A DNA stretch of 64,000 bases. It comes from Curvibacter microcysteis. Its GTDB lineage: Bacteria; Pseudomonadota; Gammaproteobacteria; Burkholderiales; Burkholderiaceae_C. Made by a program: the position numbers and the translations under genes. The notes beneath the pieces are model-generated. The model searched no databases. It was not told the origin of the DNA and worked only from the letters and a program-made list of their open reading frames with translations. How positions within the stretch are numbered: position 1 is the stretch's first letter; every line of letters starts with the position of its first letter. The stretch covers positions 542,617 through 606,616 of the forward strand of contig NZ_JAQSIO010000004.1 in the NCBI RefSeq assembly GCF_028649455.1. The letters are read 5' to 3'. Positions 46,737-54,844 of the stretch are shown piece after piece.

Positions 46737-49549
46737 CGCTCCTGTTTCTTCAGCAAATAGACCGCCAGTCCCAGAATGACGGGCACAGACGCCAGCAGCG
46801 ACAGCAAGGACGAGCTCAATTCGGCGACGCCAAGACCTTTGCTGAACACGCCACGACTGATCGTGAGAAAGTGCGCTGATGGGTAAATCAGACCAATGAA
46901 GTGGCCCGAACCGCTGAGCGAAGAGACAGGGTTGAGCAAACCAGAGAACTGGATGGCGGGCACCAAGGTCACGATGATGGTGATGAAGACCGCCGCCACC
47001 TGGCTTTTCATGAAGGACGAGGCCAACAAGCCAATGCCCGTCGAAGCAATCGAATAAATCACCGCCGCCAAAGCCAGCGTGAGCACATCCCCGGTCACGT
47101 CGACCTGAAAGATGACCAGGGCCATGATCAGCATCAAACCGAAGTTGAACAGCGCCAACACCACATAGGGCGTTTGTTTGCCGAGCAGAAATTCCGCCTT
47201 GCTGACCGGGGTGACGTAGAGGTTGAGAATCGAGCCCATCTCTTTTTCACGCACCACCGACAAGGCCGTCAACATGGCTGGAATCATCAGCAGCAAGATC
47301 GGAATCACCGCTGGCACCATGGCAGGCAGGCTCAGCACGTTGGGGTTGTAGCGGTAGCGCGATTCAATATCGACCGGCAAATTCAGGCCTTTGCCCATTT
47401 TTCGGACGAACTGCTGCCCCAGCCACTGGAGGTGCATGGCCTGGATATAGCCTTGGATGGTGGCGGCGCGCGTTGGCATGGCGCCGTCGACCCACACCCC
47501 CACATGGGCGATGTTGCGCTTGCCGACATCGATCGCGAAGTCGCTTGGGATTTCAACCACCATGGACAGTTCGCCACTGGCCATGCGGCGGTCGAGGTCG
47601 GCATAGTCGCGGATCGGCGCCTGTTGCACGAAGTAGCTGGAGCCGGCGATGTTGTTGGCGTAATCGTGGCTGAGATGACTCTGGTCCCGGTCCCAGACCG
47701 CGTAACGCAGGTTGTCCACGTCCAGCGTGATGCCGTAGCCCATCACCAGCATCAAAAAGGTGGTCCCCAGCAATGCCAGGGTGGCCCGGACAGGGTCGCG
47801 CACCAATTGCAAGGTCTCCAGCAGGCAGTAGCTCCAGGCACGGCCCACGCTGAAGCCGCGCGGCTGTTCAGGCAGTGTTGACGCCTCGACCGGGGCGCTG
47901 GCTGTGGCCTGCTCAGACGCAGGCGCTGGTTTGGGGTCTTGGCCGGGTTTGCTGACGGTTTGCCCCGTGGCACGCTCCAGGTAGTACAGGAAGGCGTTTT
48001 CCATCGATGTGGCATGGCAGCTCTGGATCACGTTGTCCGGTGAGTCCGTGATGACCACCTGGCCCGCATTCATCAGCGAGATGCGGTCGCACATCTGGGC
48101 CTCGTTCATGAAGTGGGTGGTGATGAAGATCGTCACCCCACTCTCACGCGACAGCTTGATCAGCGATTGCCAAAACACATTGCGGGCCACGGGGTCCACA
48201 CCCGAGGTGGGCTCGTCCAGGATCAGCAGCTTGGGTTGGTGGATCACGGCGGCTGCCAAGGACAGGCGTTGGCGCATGCCCAAGGGCAACTCGGCAGGCA
48301 TGCTGTGGCGGATGCCCGCCAGGTCGAAATCCCGAATGGAGTCCTCAATGCGCTGTGGTAATTGGTCTTCAGGAATGCCGTAGAGCCGCCCCTGCAAAGC
48401 CAGGTTCTGTGTGACGCTCAGCTCCGAGTAGAGCGAGAACCCCTGCGACATGTAGCCCAGGTTGCGGCGCGTCGCCAAGTCGTCCGCGTTGACCTTTTCA
48501 CCAAACAAAAACGCTTCGCCAGACGAGGGCGTGAGCAGCCCCGTGAGCATCTTCATGGTCGTGCTTTTGCCGCAACCATTGGAGCCCAGGAAACCAAAGA
48601 TCTCCCCCTGCTGGATCTTGAAGTTGACGGAGTTGACGGCGATGAAGTCGCCAAACTGCATGGTCAGGTTCTGCGCCTCGATCGCCAGCGTGGGGTGTGC
48701 GATCAAGTTCAGCGGGGGGATGTGAATTTCCTTGAACTGCTGGCTGTCCGCTGGCGGAAGCAACGCCACGAACGCATCGTCCAAAGTGTGTGTCTGGGTA
48801 TGCGCCTTCAGCTCTTGGGGCGTCCCCGTCCCCAAAATCTTGCCCGCGTTCATGGCCACCAGCCAGTCGAAACGGTCCGCCTCTTCCATGTACGAGGTGG
48901 CCACGACCACGCTCATGGTGGGCCGCTGCACCCGAATGCTGGCAATCAAGTCCCAAAACTGGGCGCGCGACAACGGGTCCACCCCCGTGGTGGGCTCATC
49001 CAGAATGAGCAAATCAGGGTCGTGGATCAAAGAACAGCACAACCCAACTTTTTGCTTCATGCCGCCCGAGAGCTTGCCGATGGGGCGATTCAGAAACGGG
49101 TGCAGTCCGGTGCTGAGCGTCAGCTCGTCAATTCGCTTGCGGCGATCGCCCTCGGTCTGATTGAAGAGCCGCCCGAAAAATTGAAGGTTCTCTTCGATGG
49201 ACAGCGTCGGGTAGAGGTTCTTGCCCAGGCCCTGTGGCATGTAGGCGATGCGGGGGCAGGACTGTTCGCGGTGCTCGCGAGAGGCCATGTTGCCGCCCAA
49301 CACCCACGCCTCCCCCTTTTGCAAATGCTTGGAGCCAGCCAGCAAGGACAATAGGCTGGATTTACCCACCCCATCGGGACCGATCAAGCCGATCATCCGA
49401 CCCCGCGGGATGTCCAGATGGATGTTGTCGATGGCAATGACCTCACCGTACTGGTGACTCAGCCCTTTGACCTGCGCGACATAGGCGCTGGAGTCCAGTG
49501 CAGGGTCGGCAGCAGGGGCCGCCGTTGTGAACCGGGTCACTGGCCTCAC
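46733..49549 (-). CDS. rbbA: RbbA/YhiH-like fusion: two ABC ATPases plus ABC-2 permease
   Basis: A 938-residue protein. ATPase 1 has GPDGVGKSSLL near residue 58 and LSGGMKQKVGL near 164. ATPase 2 has GSNGCGKSTTM near 322 and a degenerate signature LPLGMRQRLSL near 425, with LILDEPTSGVDP intact. From about residue 570 onward it is an ABC-2 membrane domain with a periplasmic loop (RYRYNPNVL) and about five C-terminal helices. E. coli RbbA was named for ribosome association, but the fused permease and neighbours here indicate a transporter. It overlaps both the HlyD-like and YhhJ-like genes by 4 nt. Confidence 0.93.
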   Translation of the reverse strand: MRPVTRFTTAAPAADPALDSSAYVAQVKGLSHQYGEVIAIDNIHLDIPRGRMIGLIGPDGVGKSSLLSLLAGSKHLQKGEAWVLGGNMASREHREQSCPRIAYMPQGLGKNLYPTLSIEENLQFFGRLFNQTEGDRRKRIDELTLSTGLHPFLNRPIGKLSGGMKQKVGLCCSLIHDPDLLILDEPTTGVDPLSRAQFWDLIASIRVQRPTMSVVVATSYMEEADRFDWLVAMNAGKILGTGTPQELKAHTQTHTLDDAFVALLPPADSQQFKEIHIPPLNLIAHPTLAIEAQNLTMQFGDFIAVNSVNFKIQQGEIFGFLGSNGCGKSTTMKMLTGLLTPSSGEAFLFGEKVNADDLATRRNLGYMSQGFSLYSELSVTQNLALQGRLYGIPEDQLPQRIEDSIRDFDLAGIRHSMPAELPLGMRQRLSLAAAVIHQPKLLILDEPTSGVDPVARNVFWQSLIKLSRESGVTIFITTHFMNEAQMCDRISLMNAGQVVITDSPDNVIQSCHATSMENAFLYYLERATGQTVSKPGQDPKPAPASEQATASAPVEASTLPEQPRGFSVGRAWSYCLLETLQLVRDPVRATLALLGTTFLMLVMGYGITLDVDNLRYAVWDRDQSHLSHDYANNIAGSSYFVQQAPIRDYADLDRRMASGELSMVVEIPSDFAIDVGKRNIAHVGVWVDGAMPTRAATIQGYIQAMHLQWLGQQFVRKMGKGLNLPVDIESRYRYNPNVLSLPAMVPAVIPILLLMIPAMLTALSVVREKEMGSILNLYVTPVSKAEFLLGKQTPYVVLALFNFGLMLIMALVIFQVDVTGDVLTLALAAVIYSIASTGIGLLASSFMKSQVAAVFITIIVTLVPAIQFSGLLNPVSSLSGSGHFIGLIYPSAHFLTISRGVFSKGLGVAELSSSLLSLLASVPVILGLAVYLLKKQER

Positions 49550-50724
49550 TCCTTCTTAGCGTTGGCCGCTTTGACCTGCAGGTTGCTGGGCCAAGTGGCG
49601 TTCGGGTCCAGCTTGACCCAAGCCACACCGGGCACACCGGTCTTGACTTGGGGCAGGTGCTGTTGCATCCAGTCGGCATCCACCTTGGCCTTGACGCGGA
49701 ACATCAACTTTTGACGTTCACTGGCCGTCTCGACCGTCTTGGGGGTGAACTGCGCCGTGCTGTCCACGAAGCTGATCTTGGCGGGGATGGCTTGGTTCGG
49801 GAACGCGTCAACCGCGATCCGGGCCTCTGCACCCAAAGCGATGCGCCCCGCCACCTCTTCGGGCACGAAGAAGGTCATGTACACATCGGTCAGGTCGATC
49901 ATGTTGAGCACCTTGCCGCCATTGCCCAACACTTCGCCCGGTTCGGCCAGACGCGATTGCACGCGGGCGGCAGTGGGTGCCACCAGGATGTTGTCGTCCA
50001 GCGAGGCTTCCACCTGCGCCAAACTGGCTTCTGCGGCTTTGCGAGCCGCCAGGTTGGACAGCACCATGGCCTTGGCCGCGAGAACGGCTTGTTGGGCGGC
50101 GGCCTCTTGGGCCACGCTGGCCGCAACAGCGGCCTCCAGGCTGGCCACCCGATCCCGGTCATCATCCCGTTGTTGCGCCGAAGCAGCGCCGTCCTTGGCC
50201 AGGTTTTCAGACCGCGCCAAATGCTGGCGAGCCATCTTCAAATCGGCCAGTTGGACCAAGGTGCGCGCCGCCGTCGCGGCGAGGTCGCGTTCGCGCAGGC
50301 CGACCATGACTTTGGCGGTATGGATGTCGGCCGTCGCCTGTTCGACCCGGGCTGCGGCTTGGTCACGTTGCGCTTCCAGGGTGTCCACCTTCATGCGCGC
50401 CAGAACCTGCCCAACTTTGACCGAGTCACCCTCGTGCACCAGGACCTCGATCACGCGCCCAGCCGCCTGGGTGGCGATATCGATCTGGGTGGCATCGATG
50501 CGGCCATTGCCAGAGCCCAAGCCCAGCGGGCCCGGGGCGGGCTTGAACGCATGCCAACCCCATGCGCCGCCCCCCAGCACCAAGGCCACCACCACCAAGC
50601 CCTTCCAGGCGTGAGCAGGTGCTTTAGCGGCTGGCGCCGGTGCTGGCTTCGGCTTGACGCTGGGCGCGGCTGGGTTGGGGACGGCGGGACGAGCGACAGC
50701 GGTGGTTTCTTGAGTGGAAGTCAT
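49546..50724 (-). CDS. HlyD-family periplasmic adaptor (YhiI-like)
   Basis: A 392-residue membrane-fusion protein. A Pro/Ala-rich cytosolic tail precedes a single anchor helix at about residues 41-55 (GLVVVALVLGGGAWGW). The barrel-sandwich halves are IATQAAGRVIEVLVHEGDSV and ILVAPTAARVQSRLAEPGEVLG, separated by a long alanine-rich coiled-coil hairpin. A beta-barrel domain follows. It connects the RbbA/YhhJ pump to the outer-membrane lipoprotein encoded 5 nt upstream. The ATG at 50724 is chosen because upstream frame encodes unrelated sequence inside the neighbouring gene. Confidence 0.93.
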   Translation of the reverse strand: MTSTQETTAVARPAVPNPAAPSVKPKPAPAPAAKAPAHAWKGLVVVALVLGGGAWGWHAFKPAPGPLGLGSGNGRIDATQIDIATQAAGRVIEVLVHEGDSVKVGQVLARMKVDTLEAQRDQAAARVEQATADIHTAKVMVGLRERDLAATAARTLVQLADLKMARQHLARSENLAKDGAASAQQRDDDRDRVASLEAAVAASVAQEAAAQQAVLAAKAMVLSNLAARKAAEASLAQVEASLDDNILVAPTAARVQSRLAEPGEVLGNGGKVLNMIDLTDVYMTFFVPEEVAGRIALGAEARIAVDAFPNQAIPAKISFVDSTAQFTPKTVETASERQKLMFRVKAKVDADWMQQHLPQVKTGVPGVAWVKLDPNATWPSNLQVKAANAKKE

Positions 50725-50729
50725 GGCAA

Positions 50730-52211
50730 TCAATGAGCAGTGGGCGAGACAGAGGTGGAAACGGTGTTGGCCAACAGGGCCGAGCCACCGCCCAAGGCGG
50801 CATAGAGGTTGATTCGGCTGGAGATCCAAGCCCCTCGCGCTTGAATCAAGGCCTGCTCCACCTGCAGCTGATCGCGCTGTGCCTCCAGCACGTCTTGGTA
50901 AGGAGTGGAGCCCGCTTGGAAGCGGCTCTTGGCCACGCGCGCACGCTCCTGCTGCTGCACTCGGTCGGCCGTGCTCAGCTCCAGCCGCTGCTTGAGCCAA
51001 TGGGTGTTGGACAGCGCATCATTGACCTCGCGGAAGGCGGCTTGAATGGCCTTCTCGTACTGCGCCAGGGACTCGGTGCGACGCCAGGTCTGCAACTCAT
51101 GGTTGCTTTGACGTGCCCCACCATCAAAGATGGGCAGTGAGATTTGCGGTGAGAACATCCATGTGCCATTGCCGCCGTCAAACAATTGGCTGAACTGGTT
51201 GCTGCTGACGCCCCCCAGCGCCGTCAGCGTGATGCGGGGGAAGAACGCAGCACGCGCCGCACTCACATTGGCTTGCATCGCCTGCAATTGATGCTCGGCG
51301 GCCATGATGTCGGGGCGGCTCTTCAGCAAATCCGATGGGACCCCTGCGGGCACCTCGGGCCAGGCCTGAGTGCTGAGGGTGATCTTGGACAGGGATGTCA
51401 TGCCGCCCCCAACCAAGAGGTTCATGGCCTGCCATTGCTCTGCCCGACCTTGCTGCAAGGCGACCAGTGTGGTTTTGGCCTGATTCAGCAGCAATTTCGC
51501 CGTCGTCAGCTCGACCGGCGCTGCTGCGCCCGTGTCGACACGGCGCTGGGTGAAACGCAAGCTTTCCTCGCGGTTGAGCACTTGGGCGCGCGCCAATTCA
51601 ATTTGCTCATCCGAGCGCCCCAGGCCGATGTAGGTTTGTGCGACCTGCGCAATGAGACTCAGGGTGGCAGCGCGCCGGTTGGCATCTGCAGACAAAAACT
51701 GCTGCATGGCACTGTCGCGCAGGTCCTGCACCCGCCCCCAGAAATCCAGCTCCCAACTGACCATGCTGAGCCCGACCTGGTACCCGCTGTTGACCGCAGG
51801 GATGCCAAAAAATGCGCTGTTATCAGTCAGGCCGGCCCTGTTCGCACCGGCCCCTGCATTAATTTGCGGCAAGCCTACCGCATATTGAATGCCATAAGCT
51901 TTCTGCGCTTGCATGACCCGCGCTGCAGTTGCCCTCAAATCCCTGTTGTGCTGCAGCGCCTTGTTAATCAATGCTTGCAGCTGTGAATCAGTGAAATACT
52001 GCTGCCAAGGCATATTGGACAACGGAGCTGTCCGCGATACCAATCCAGTATCTGTCCCTGCGGGCTGGTCAAATTCGGCAGGGGCTGTCCAACTGCGCTC
52101 TGGCTGGCTCTTTTCTGGAGGCAAGACACAGCCGGCCACACAGGCGACCGCCACCAACAAAGCACCTGCGCTTCGCAAGAACTGGAGACGCTCACTCTTC
52201 AGATCCGGCAT
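50730..52211 (-). CDS. NodT-family outer-membrane efflux lipoprotein
   Basis: A 493-residue TolC-like channel. The N-terminus ends in a lipobox VAGC with the lipidated cysteine at residue 28. Two OEP repeats follow, with LINKALQHNRDLRATAARV and RFQAGSTPYQDVLEAQRDQL marking the helical hairpins. With the adaptor and ABC genes it completes a tripartite exporter. A GAGAGG site precedes the ATG at 52211. It is the first gene of the four-gene leftward operon. Confidence 0.93.
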   Translation of the reverse strand: MPDLKSERLQFLRSAGALLVAVACVAGCVLPPEKSQPERSWTAPAEFDQPAGTDTGLVSRTAPLSNMPWQQYFTDSQLQALINKALQHNRDLRATAARVMQAQKAYGIQYAVGLPQINAGAGANRAGLTDNSAFFGIPAVNSGYQVGLSMVSWELDFWGRVQDLRDSAMQQFLSADANRRAATLSLIAQVAQTYIGLGRSDEQIELARAQVLNREESLRFTQRRVDTGAAAPVELTTAKLLLNQAKTTLVALQQGRAEQWQAMNLLVGGGMTSLSKITLSTQAWPEVPAGVPSDLLKSRPDIMAAEHQLQAMQANVSAARAAFFPRITLTALGGVSSNQFSQLFDGGNGTWMFSPQISLPIFDGGARQSNHELQTWRRTESLAQYEKAIQAAFREVNDALSNTHWLKQRLELSTADRVQQQERARVAKSRFQAGSTPYQDVLEAQRDQLQVEQALIQARGAWISSRINLYAALGGGSALLANTVSTSVSPTAH

Positions 52212-52227
52212 AGATACCTCTCACCTC

Positions 52228-52254
52228 AAATTCATTAAATTCATTAAATTCGGA
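52228..52254. repeat. 9-bp tandem repeat in the efflux operon leader
   Basis: AAATTCATT twice in tandem, then a partial third copy AAATTCGGA, 17 bp upstream of the NodT-family start codon. In this AT-rich place it may alter promoter or leader spacing. Confidence 0.6.
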
Positions 52255-52439
52255 GGTCAATCGTAAGCCGACTTAAAGCTTATTAATTCAACAAATCACT
52301 CCAATTACAATGTATTGCCAAACAATCATATAAAACACATCAGCAGCAAATTGATTATTAAGAGCTATTATTGTTACAATCATTTTGTCGTGAAAGTGCT
52401 CGCTATTTGAGCTGTATCAATGGCACTCAGAGTGATGAA

Positions 52440-52740
52440 TGGCCATCCGCCCACCCCCCGCTGAACGCAGATGCACAGACCCCATTGGATGGTTGAAAGT
52501 CCATCACCCGGTCTGGATTGAGAGCACCGGCAAGGCGCAGTCATGACCGCGCAGAAGCGCTCGGACGACGGGGGACGAAACCCGACACCATTGGCACGGT
52601 GCCAGAGGAAACTTCAGAGGGCGGCCCCGATATGGGGGCACAAAGACGCCACAGACCAGGTCCCGCTGGACGCGAGCGATGACCCGGAGGAAGTGGGATG
52701 AAGGAGGGAGGAAGAGGAGAACGTGCGCCGAGCGGTCGGC
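52440..52740 (+). ncRNA. Unassigned GC-rich segment with many hairpins, possible structured RNA
   Basis: About 300 bp without a credible gene, set between AT-rich flanks. Local pairings include CAGACC/GGTCTG (52476-52481 with 52510-52515) enclosing GATGG/CCATC (52488-52492 with 52501-52505). Others are GCGC-AGAA-GCGC at 52549-52560, TGGCA-CGG-TGCCA at 52592-52604, and GGCG/CGCC (52620-52623 with 52647-52650) enclosing GCCCC/GGGGC. It does not resemble RNase P RNA, tmRNA or a cobalamin riboswitch. The general look, with GTTGAAAGTCC and GACGAAACCC, recalls domain I of bacterial group II introns, but no reverse transcriptase or domain V was found. Strand is assumed. Confidence 0.3.
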
Positions 52741-52783
52741 ATCTGCCTATGGCCAGGGCACACCCTCGCGTTCAAGGACGACC

Positions 52784-52821
52784 AAAACGAAAAAGTCCTA
52801 GAACATTTCTGTTCTAGGACT
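52784..52821 (-). terminator. Intrinsic terminator of the tRNA-Arg gene
   Basis: AGTCCTAGAACA and TGTTCTAGGACT form a perfect 12-bp stem with a 4-nt loop. On the minus strand it is followed by five T, CG and four T. It lies 7 bp past the tRNA CCA end. Confidence 0.92.
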
Positions 52822-52828
52822 ATCCGTT

Positions 52829-52905
52829 TGGTGCGGCTGGCAGGATTCGAACCCACGACCCCTTGGTTCGTAGCCAAGTACTCTATCCAACTGAGCTACA
52901 GCCGC
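52829..52905 (-). tRNA. tRNA-Arg (anticodon ACG)
   Basis: A 77-nt tRNA with encoded CCA. The acceptor stem GCGGCTG pairs with CAGCCGC, the D-arm has AGCTCAGTTGGATAGAGT, the anticodon stem-loop is CTTGGCTACGAACCAAG and the T-arm has GTGGGTTCGAATCCTGC. Anticodon ACG reads CGN arginine codons after A34 deamination to inosine. Confidence 0.97.
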
Positions 52906-53356
52906 TGAGATTTCTATTGTAACCTACTTTTCAGTCTTTTTTCAAGTTTTTTGAATTTTTATTCAAGCAACTTGTTTTGAAGATTGCTCGCCGGCTAAGG
53001 CGACTTCGTTTTAGCGAAGACCGCAATTATGCACCATTTTTTGGCCTCTGTACACAAACTGCCAAAAAATTGAAGTCTGGTCAGACGCCAGGAGTCCAAG
53101 CGAGCGCCCTGACGCCCGAGCCTGAGGCCGCGCAAGCCGCGCCAGCCCTCACTCAATGGTCCAAAATGCGCGTTTAGCCAAGAAGCGACGCCCTGGATTC
53201 CATGCAATTGATCAAGCCGCCCATGCCCGGGCTGAACAGTGCTCCCCCTACAACCTGCTCAACGCAGTCACTCTGCACACCAAAGGTCGAGAGCGTCCCG
53301 GCTGTACGCCCCGTCGTCACCAAGATCCCACACCCACTCACAAGACAAGCTCGCCC
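52906..53356. other. Intergenic region right of tRNA-Arg
   Basis: Holds the tRNA promoter at its left end and an AT-rich run with TTCAAG/CTTGAA-like repeats. The remainder to the nuclease gene shows no credible gene or motif, though the nuclease could start upstream of 53357. Confidence 0.5.
52916..52945 (-). promoter_or_regulatory. Sigma-70 promoter of tRNA-Arg
   Basis: On the minus strand TTGAAA (52940-52945) and TACAAT (52916-52921) are separated by 18 nt, and TACAAT lies 10 bp before the tRNA 5' end. Confidence 0.7.
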
Positions 53357-53830
53357 ATGCTGAGCGCCGCCGTGTTGTGCCTGGTGCTGCGCGTGGCCGA
53401 TGGGGACACCCTCAGCGCCCATTGCCCCACTGACTTGCAAGGAAGCGGCAGTCCCAGCGCCGTGAAGCTGCGTTTGGCAGAAATCGACGCTCCAGAGAAA
53501 GGCCAAGCCTTTTGCCAGCGCAGCAAGCGCTCCCTGGAGCAAATGTGCCTAGGCCAATGGGCCCAGGTGCGCGCCAGCCAGACCGACCGCTACGGTCGGT
53601 GGGTGGCCCATGTTCAGTGCCGGGGTCAGAATGTCAACTCAGCTCAGGTCAGCTCGGGCATGGCCTGGGTCTACCAGGCCTATGCACATGACCCCCACCT
53701 GCTTCAACTGCAAGAACAAGCCCAAACGGGGTCTGTCGGCTTGTGGGTCGACGCACATCCCACGCCTCCCTGGGAATTTCGCCGACAACAACGAAACAGC
53801 AGAGCCCATCGCGGCCCCGCGCCGACTTAG
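53357..53830 (+). CDS. Staphylococcal-nuclease-like (thermonuclease) protein
   Basis: A 157-residue SNase-fold protein. VLRVADGDTLSAHC near residue 11 carries the metal aspartate, RLAEIDAPEKGQAFC near 39 the catalytic arginine and acidic residues, and DRYGRWVAHVQC near 83 the second arginine region. The family cleaves RNA and DNA with Ca2+. The start is uncertain: the ATG at 53357 gives a hydrophobic lead of about eight residues (MLSAAVLCLVL), too short for a clear signal peptide, and the frame is open upstream to 53156. Confidence 0.8.
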   Translation: MLSAAVLCLVLRVADGDTLSAHCPTDLQGSGSPSAVKLRLAEIDAPEKGQAFCQRSKRSLEQMCLGQWAQVRASQTDRYGRWVAHVQCRGQNVNSAQVSSGMAWVYQAYAHDPHLLQLQEQAQTGSVGLWVDAHPTPPWEFRRQQRNSRAHRGPAPT

Positions 53831-53884
53831 GCAAAATCGGGGGTGAGAACAAAGTCAGCACAGCAGACAATCAAGGGAAGTTCG

Positions 53885-54202
53885 ATGGGATCGGTGATCT
53901 GCCGCGAATGCGGCACCCGCTTTGAAGGGAAAGCCTTCGTTTGCCCCCACTGCAAGGCTTGGCGGGGCGTCGCCGGTACGGGCGCACAACCCAGCGAGGA
54001 GGCGGACAGCAGTTGGCTGCAAGCCGTGGCCTTGGTGCTGATGGCCCTGACCCTGCTGGCCACCTTGGGGGTGGCCTTGTTTTGGCCAGAATCGCCACCG
54101 CCCTTGTTGCGCAACGGTACGCATGCACCGACCAGCGAAGTGGCGCCTTTCGCCCCCCAGCCAATCGTGCCTCCCCTGGAAAGCCCCAACCCCCGAGGCT
54201 GA
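53885..54202 (+). CDS. Zinc-ribbon membrane protein
   Basis: A 105-residue protein with an N-terminal CxxC...CxxC zinc ribbon (CRECGTRFEGKAFVCPHC, residues 6-23), then one hydrophobic helix at about 48-66 (AVALVLMALTLLATLGVALF) and a proline-rich tail. The ATG at 53885 has an AAGGGAAG site 7 nt upstream. No named family is recognised. The topology suggests a cytosolic zinc ribbon anchored in the inner membrane. It lies 54 nt after the nuclease gene, possibly in one operon. Confidence 0.7.
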   Translation: MGSVICRECGTRFEGKAFVCPHCKAWRGVAGTGAQPSEEADSSWLQAVALVLMALTLLATLGVALFWPESPPPLLRNGTHAPTSEVAPFAPQPIVPPLESPNPRG

Positions 54203-54291
54203 GCCCAGCGAAACCCGGGCTGGAAGTGTGTCTGCGCGCAACGGACGCGACGGATGGACCAGGCCAGCAGGGGCCTGAACTCAGAGCCAGC

Positions 54292-54711
54292 TCATCGGTA
54301 GCTGGAGAGGTGGATGCTGGTCTCAGTGTTGTGAATGCCACTGATCAAGCGGATGCGCTCCAGCACCTGACCCAACTCAGCCATGGAGCGGGCCTCCAAC
54401 TCCGCCAACAAATCCCAGCGCCCATTGGTGTCGTGCAGTGATGAAACCCCGGGTTCACCCAGCAGACTGGCGATCACCTGCCGGGTCTGATTGCCCTCCA
54501 CCATCACCGCCATCCAGGCGCGAATGCGTTCCGGTTCAGCTTCAGGCCGCAGGCGCACGGTGTAGCCCACGATGACCTGCTGGTCCTCAAGGCGGCGAAT
54601 GCGGTTGCTCACCGTGCCGCGCGAGACCCCCAATTTGTGCGCCAGATCGGCCACGCTCATGCGTGCGTCCTGGCGCAACAGGCTGATGAGGCGGTTGTCA
54701 GTATCGTCCAT
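54292..54711 (-). CDS. Lrp/AsnC-family regulator
   Basis: A 139-residue Lrp-type regulator. The helix-turn-helix MSVADLAHKLGVSRGTVSNRI is at residues 18-38, followed by the RAM ligand-binding domain ending in GIHNTETSIHLSSYR. The ATG at 54711 is chosen; a GTG at 54720 is possible. It is divergent from ornithine cyclodeaminase and probably responds to ornithine, arginine or a related amino acid to control it. Confidence 0.92.
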   Translation of the reverse strand: MDDTDNRLISLLRQDARMSVADLAHKLGVSRGTVSNRIRRLEDQQVIVGYTVRLRPEAEPERIRAWMAVMVEGNQTRQVIASLLGEPGVSSLHDTNGRWDLLAELEARSMAELGQVLERIRLISGIHNTETSIHLSSYR

Positions 54712-54735
54712 GTCTGCCACTTGTTCAATTTAGGC

Positions 54736-54748
54736 TGCCATTATGGCA
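54736..54748. promoter_or_regulatory. Palindrome between Lrp-type gene and ornithine cyclodeaminase
   Basis: TGCCATTATGGCA is a perfect 13-bp palindrome about a central T, 25 bp upstream of the Lrp start and 97 bp upstream of the cyclodeaminase start. It is a reasonable Lrp-family operator by position and symmetry. Confidence 0.5.
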
Positions 54749-54844
54749 ATTTCATGCCGATATCAATGCACTTTTGACGATTCACATTGAGAGACTTCTT
54801 GGCGAGACTGCTGGCATCGTTTCAACCTTTGCACGGAGCCCACC

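Noticed and set aside
52440..52740. RNase P RNA, tmRNA or cobalamin riboswitch
   Set aside because: None of their conserved cores could be found on either strand; kept only as an unassigned structured segment.
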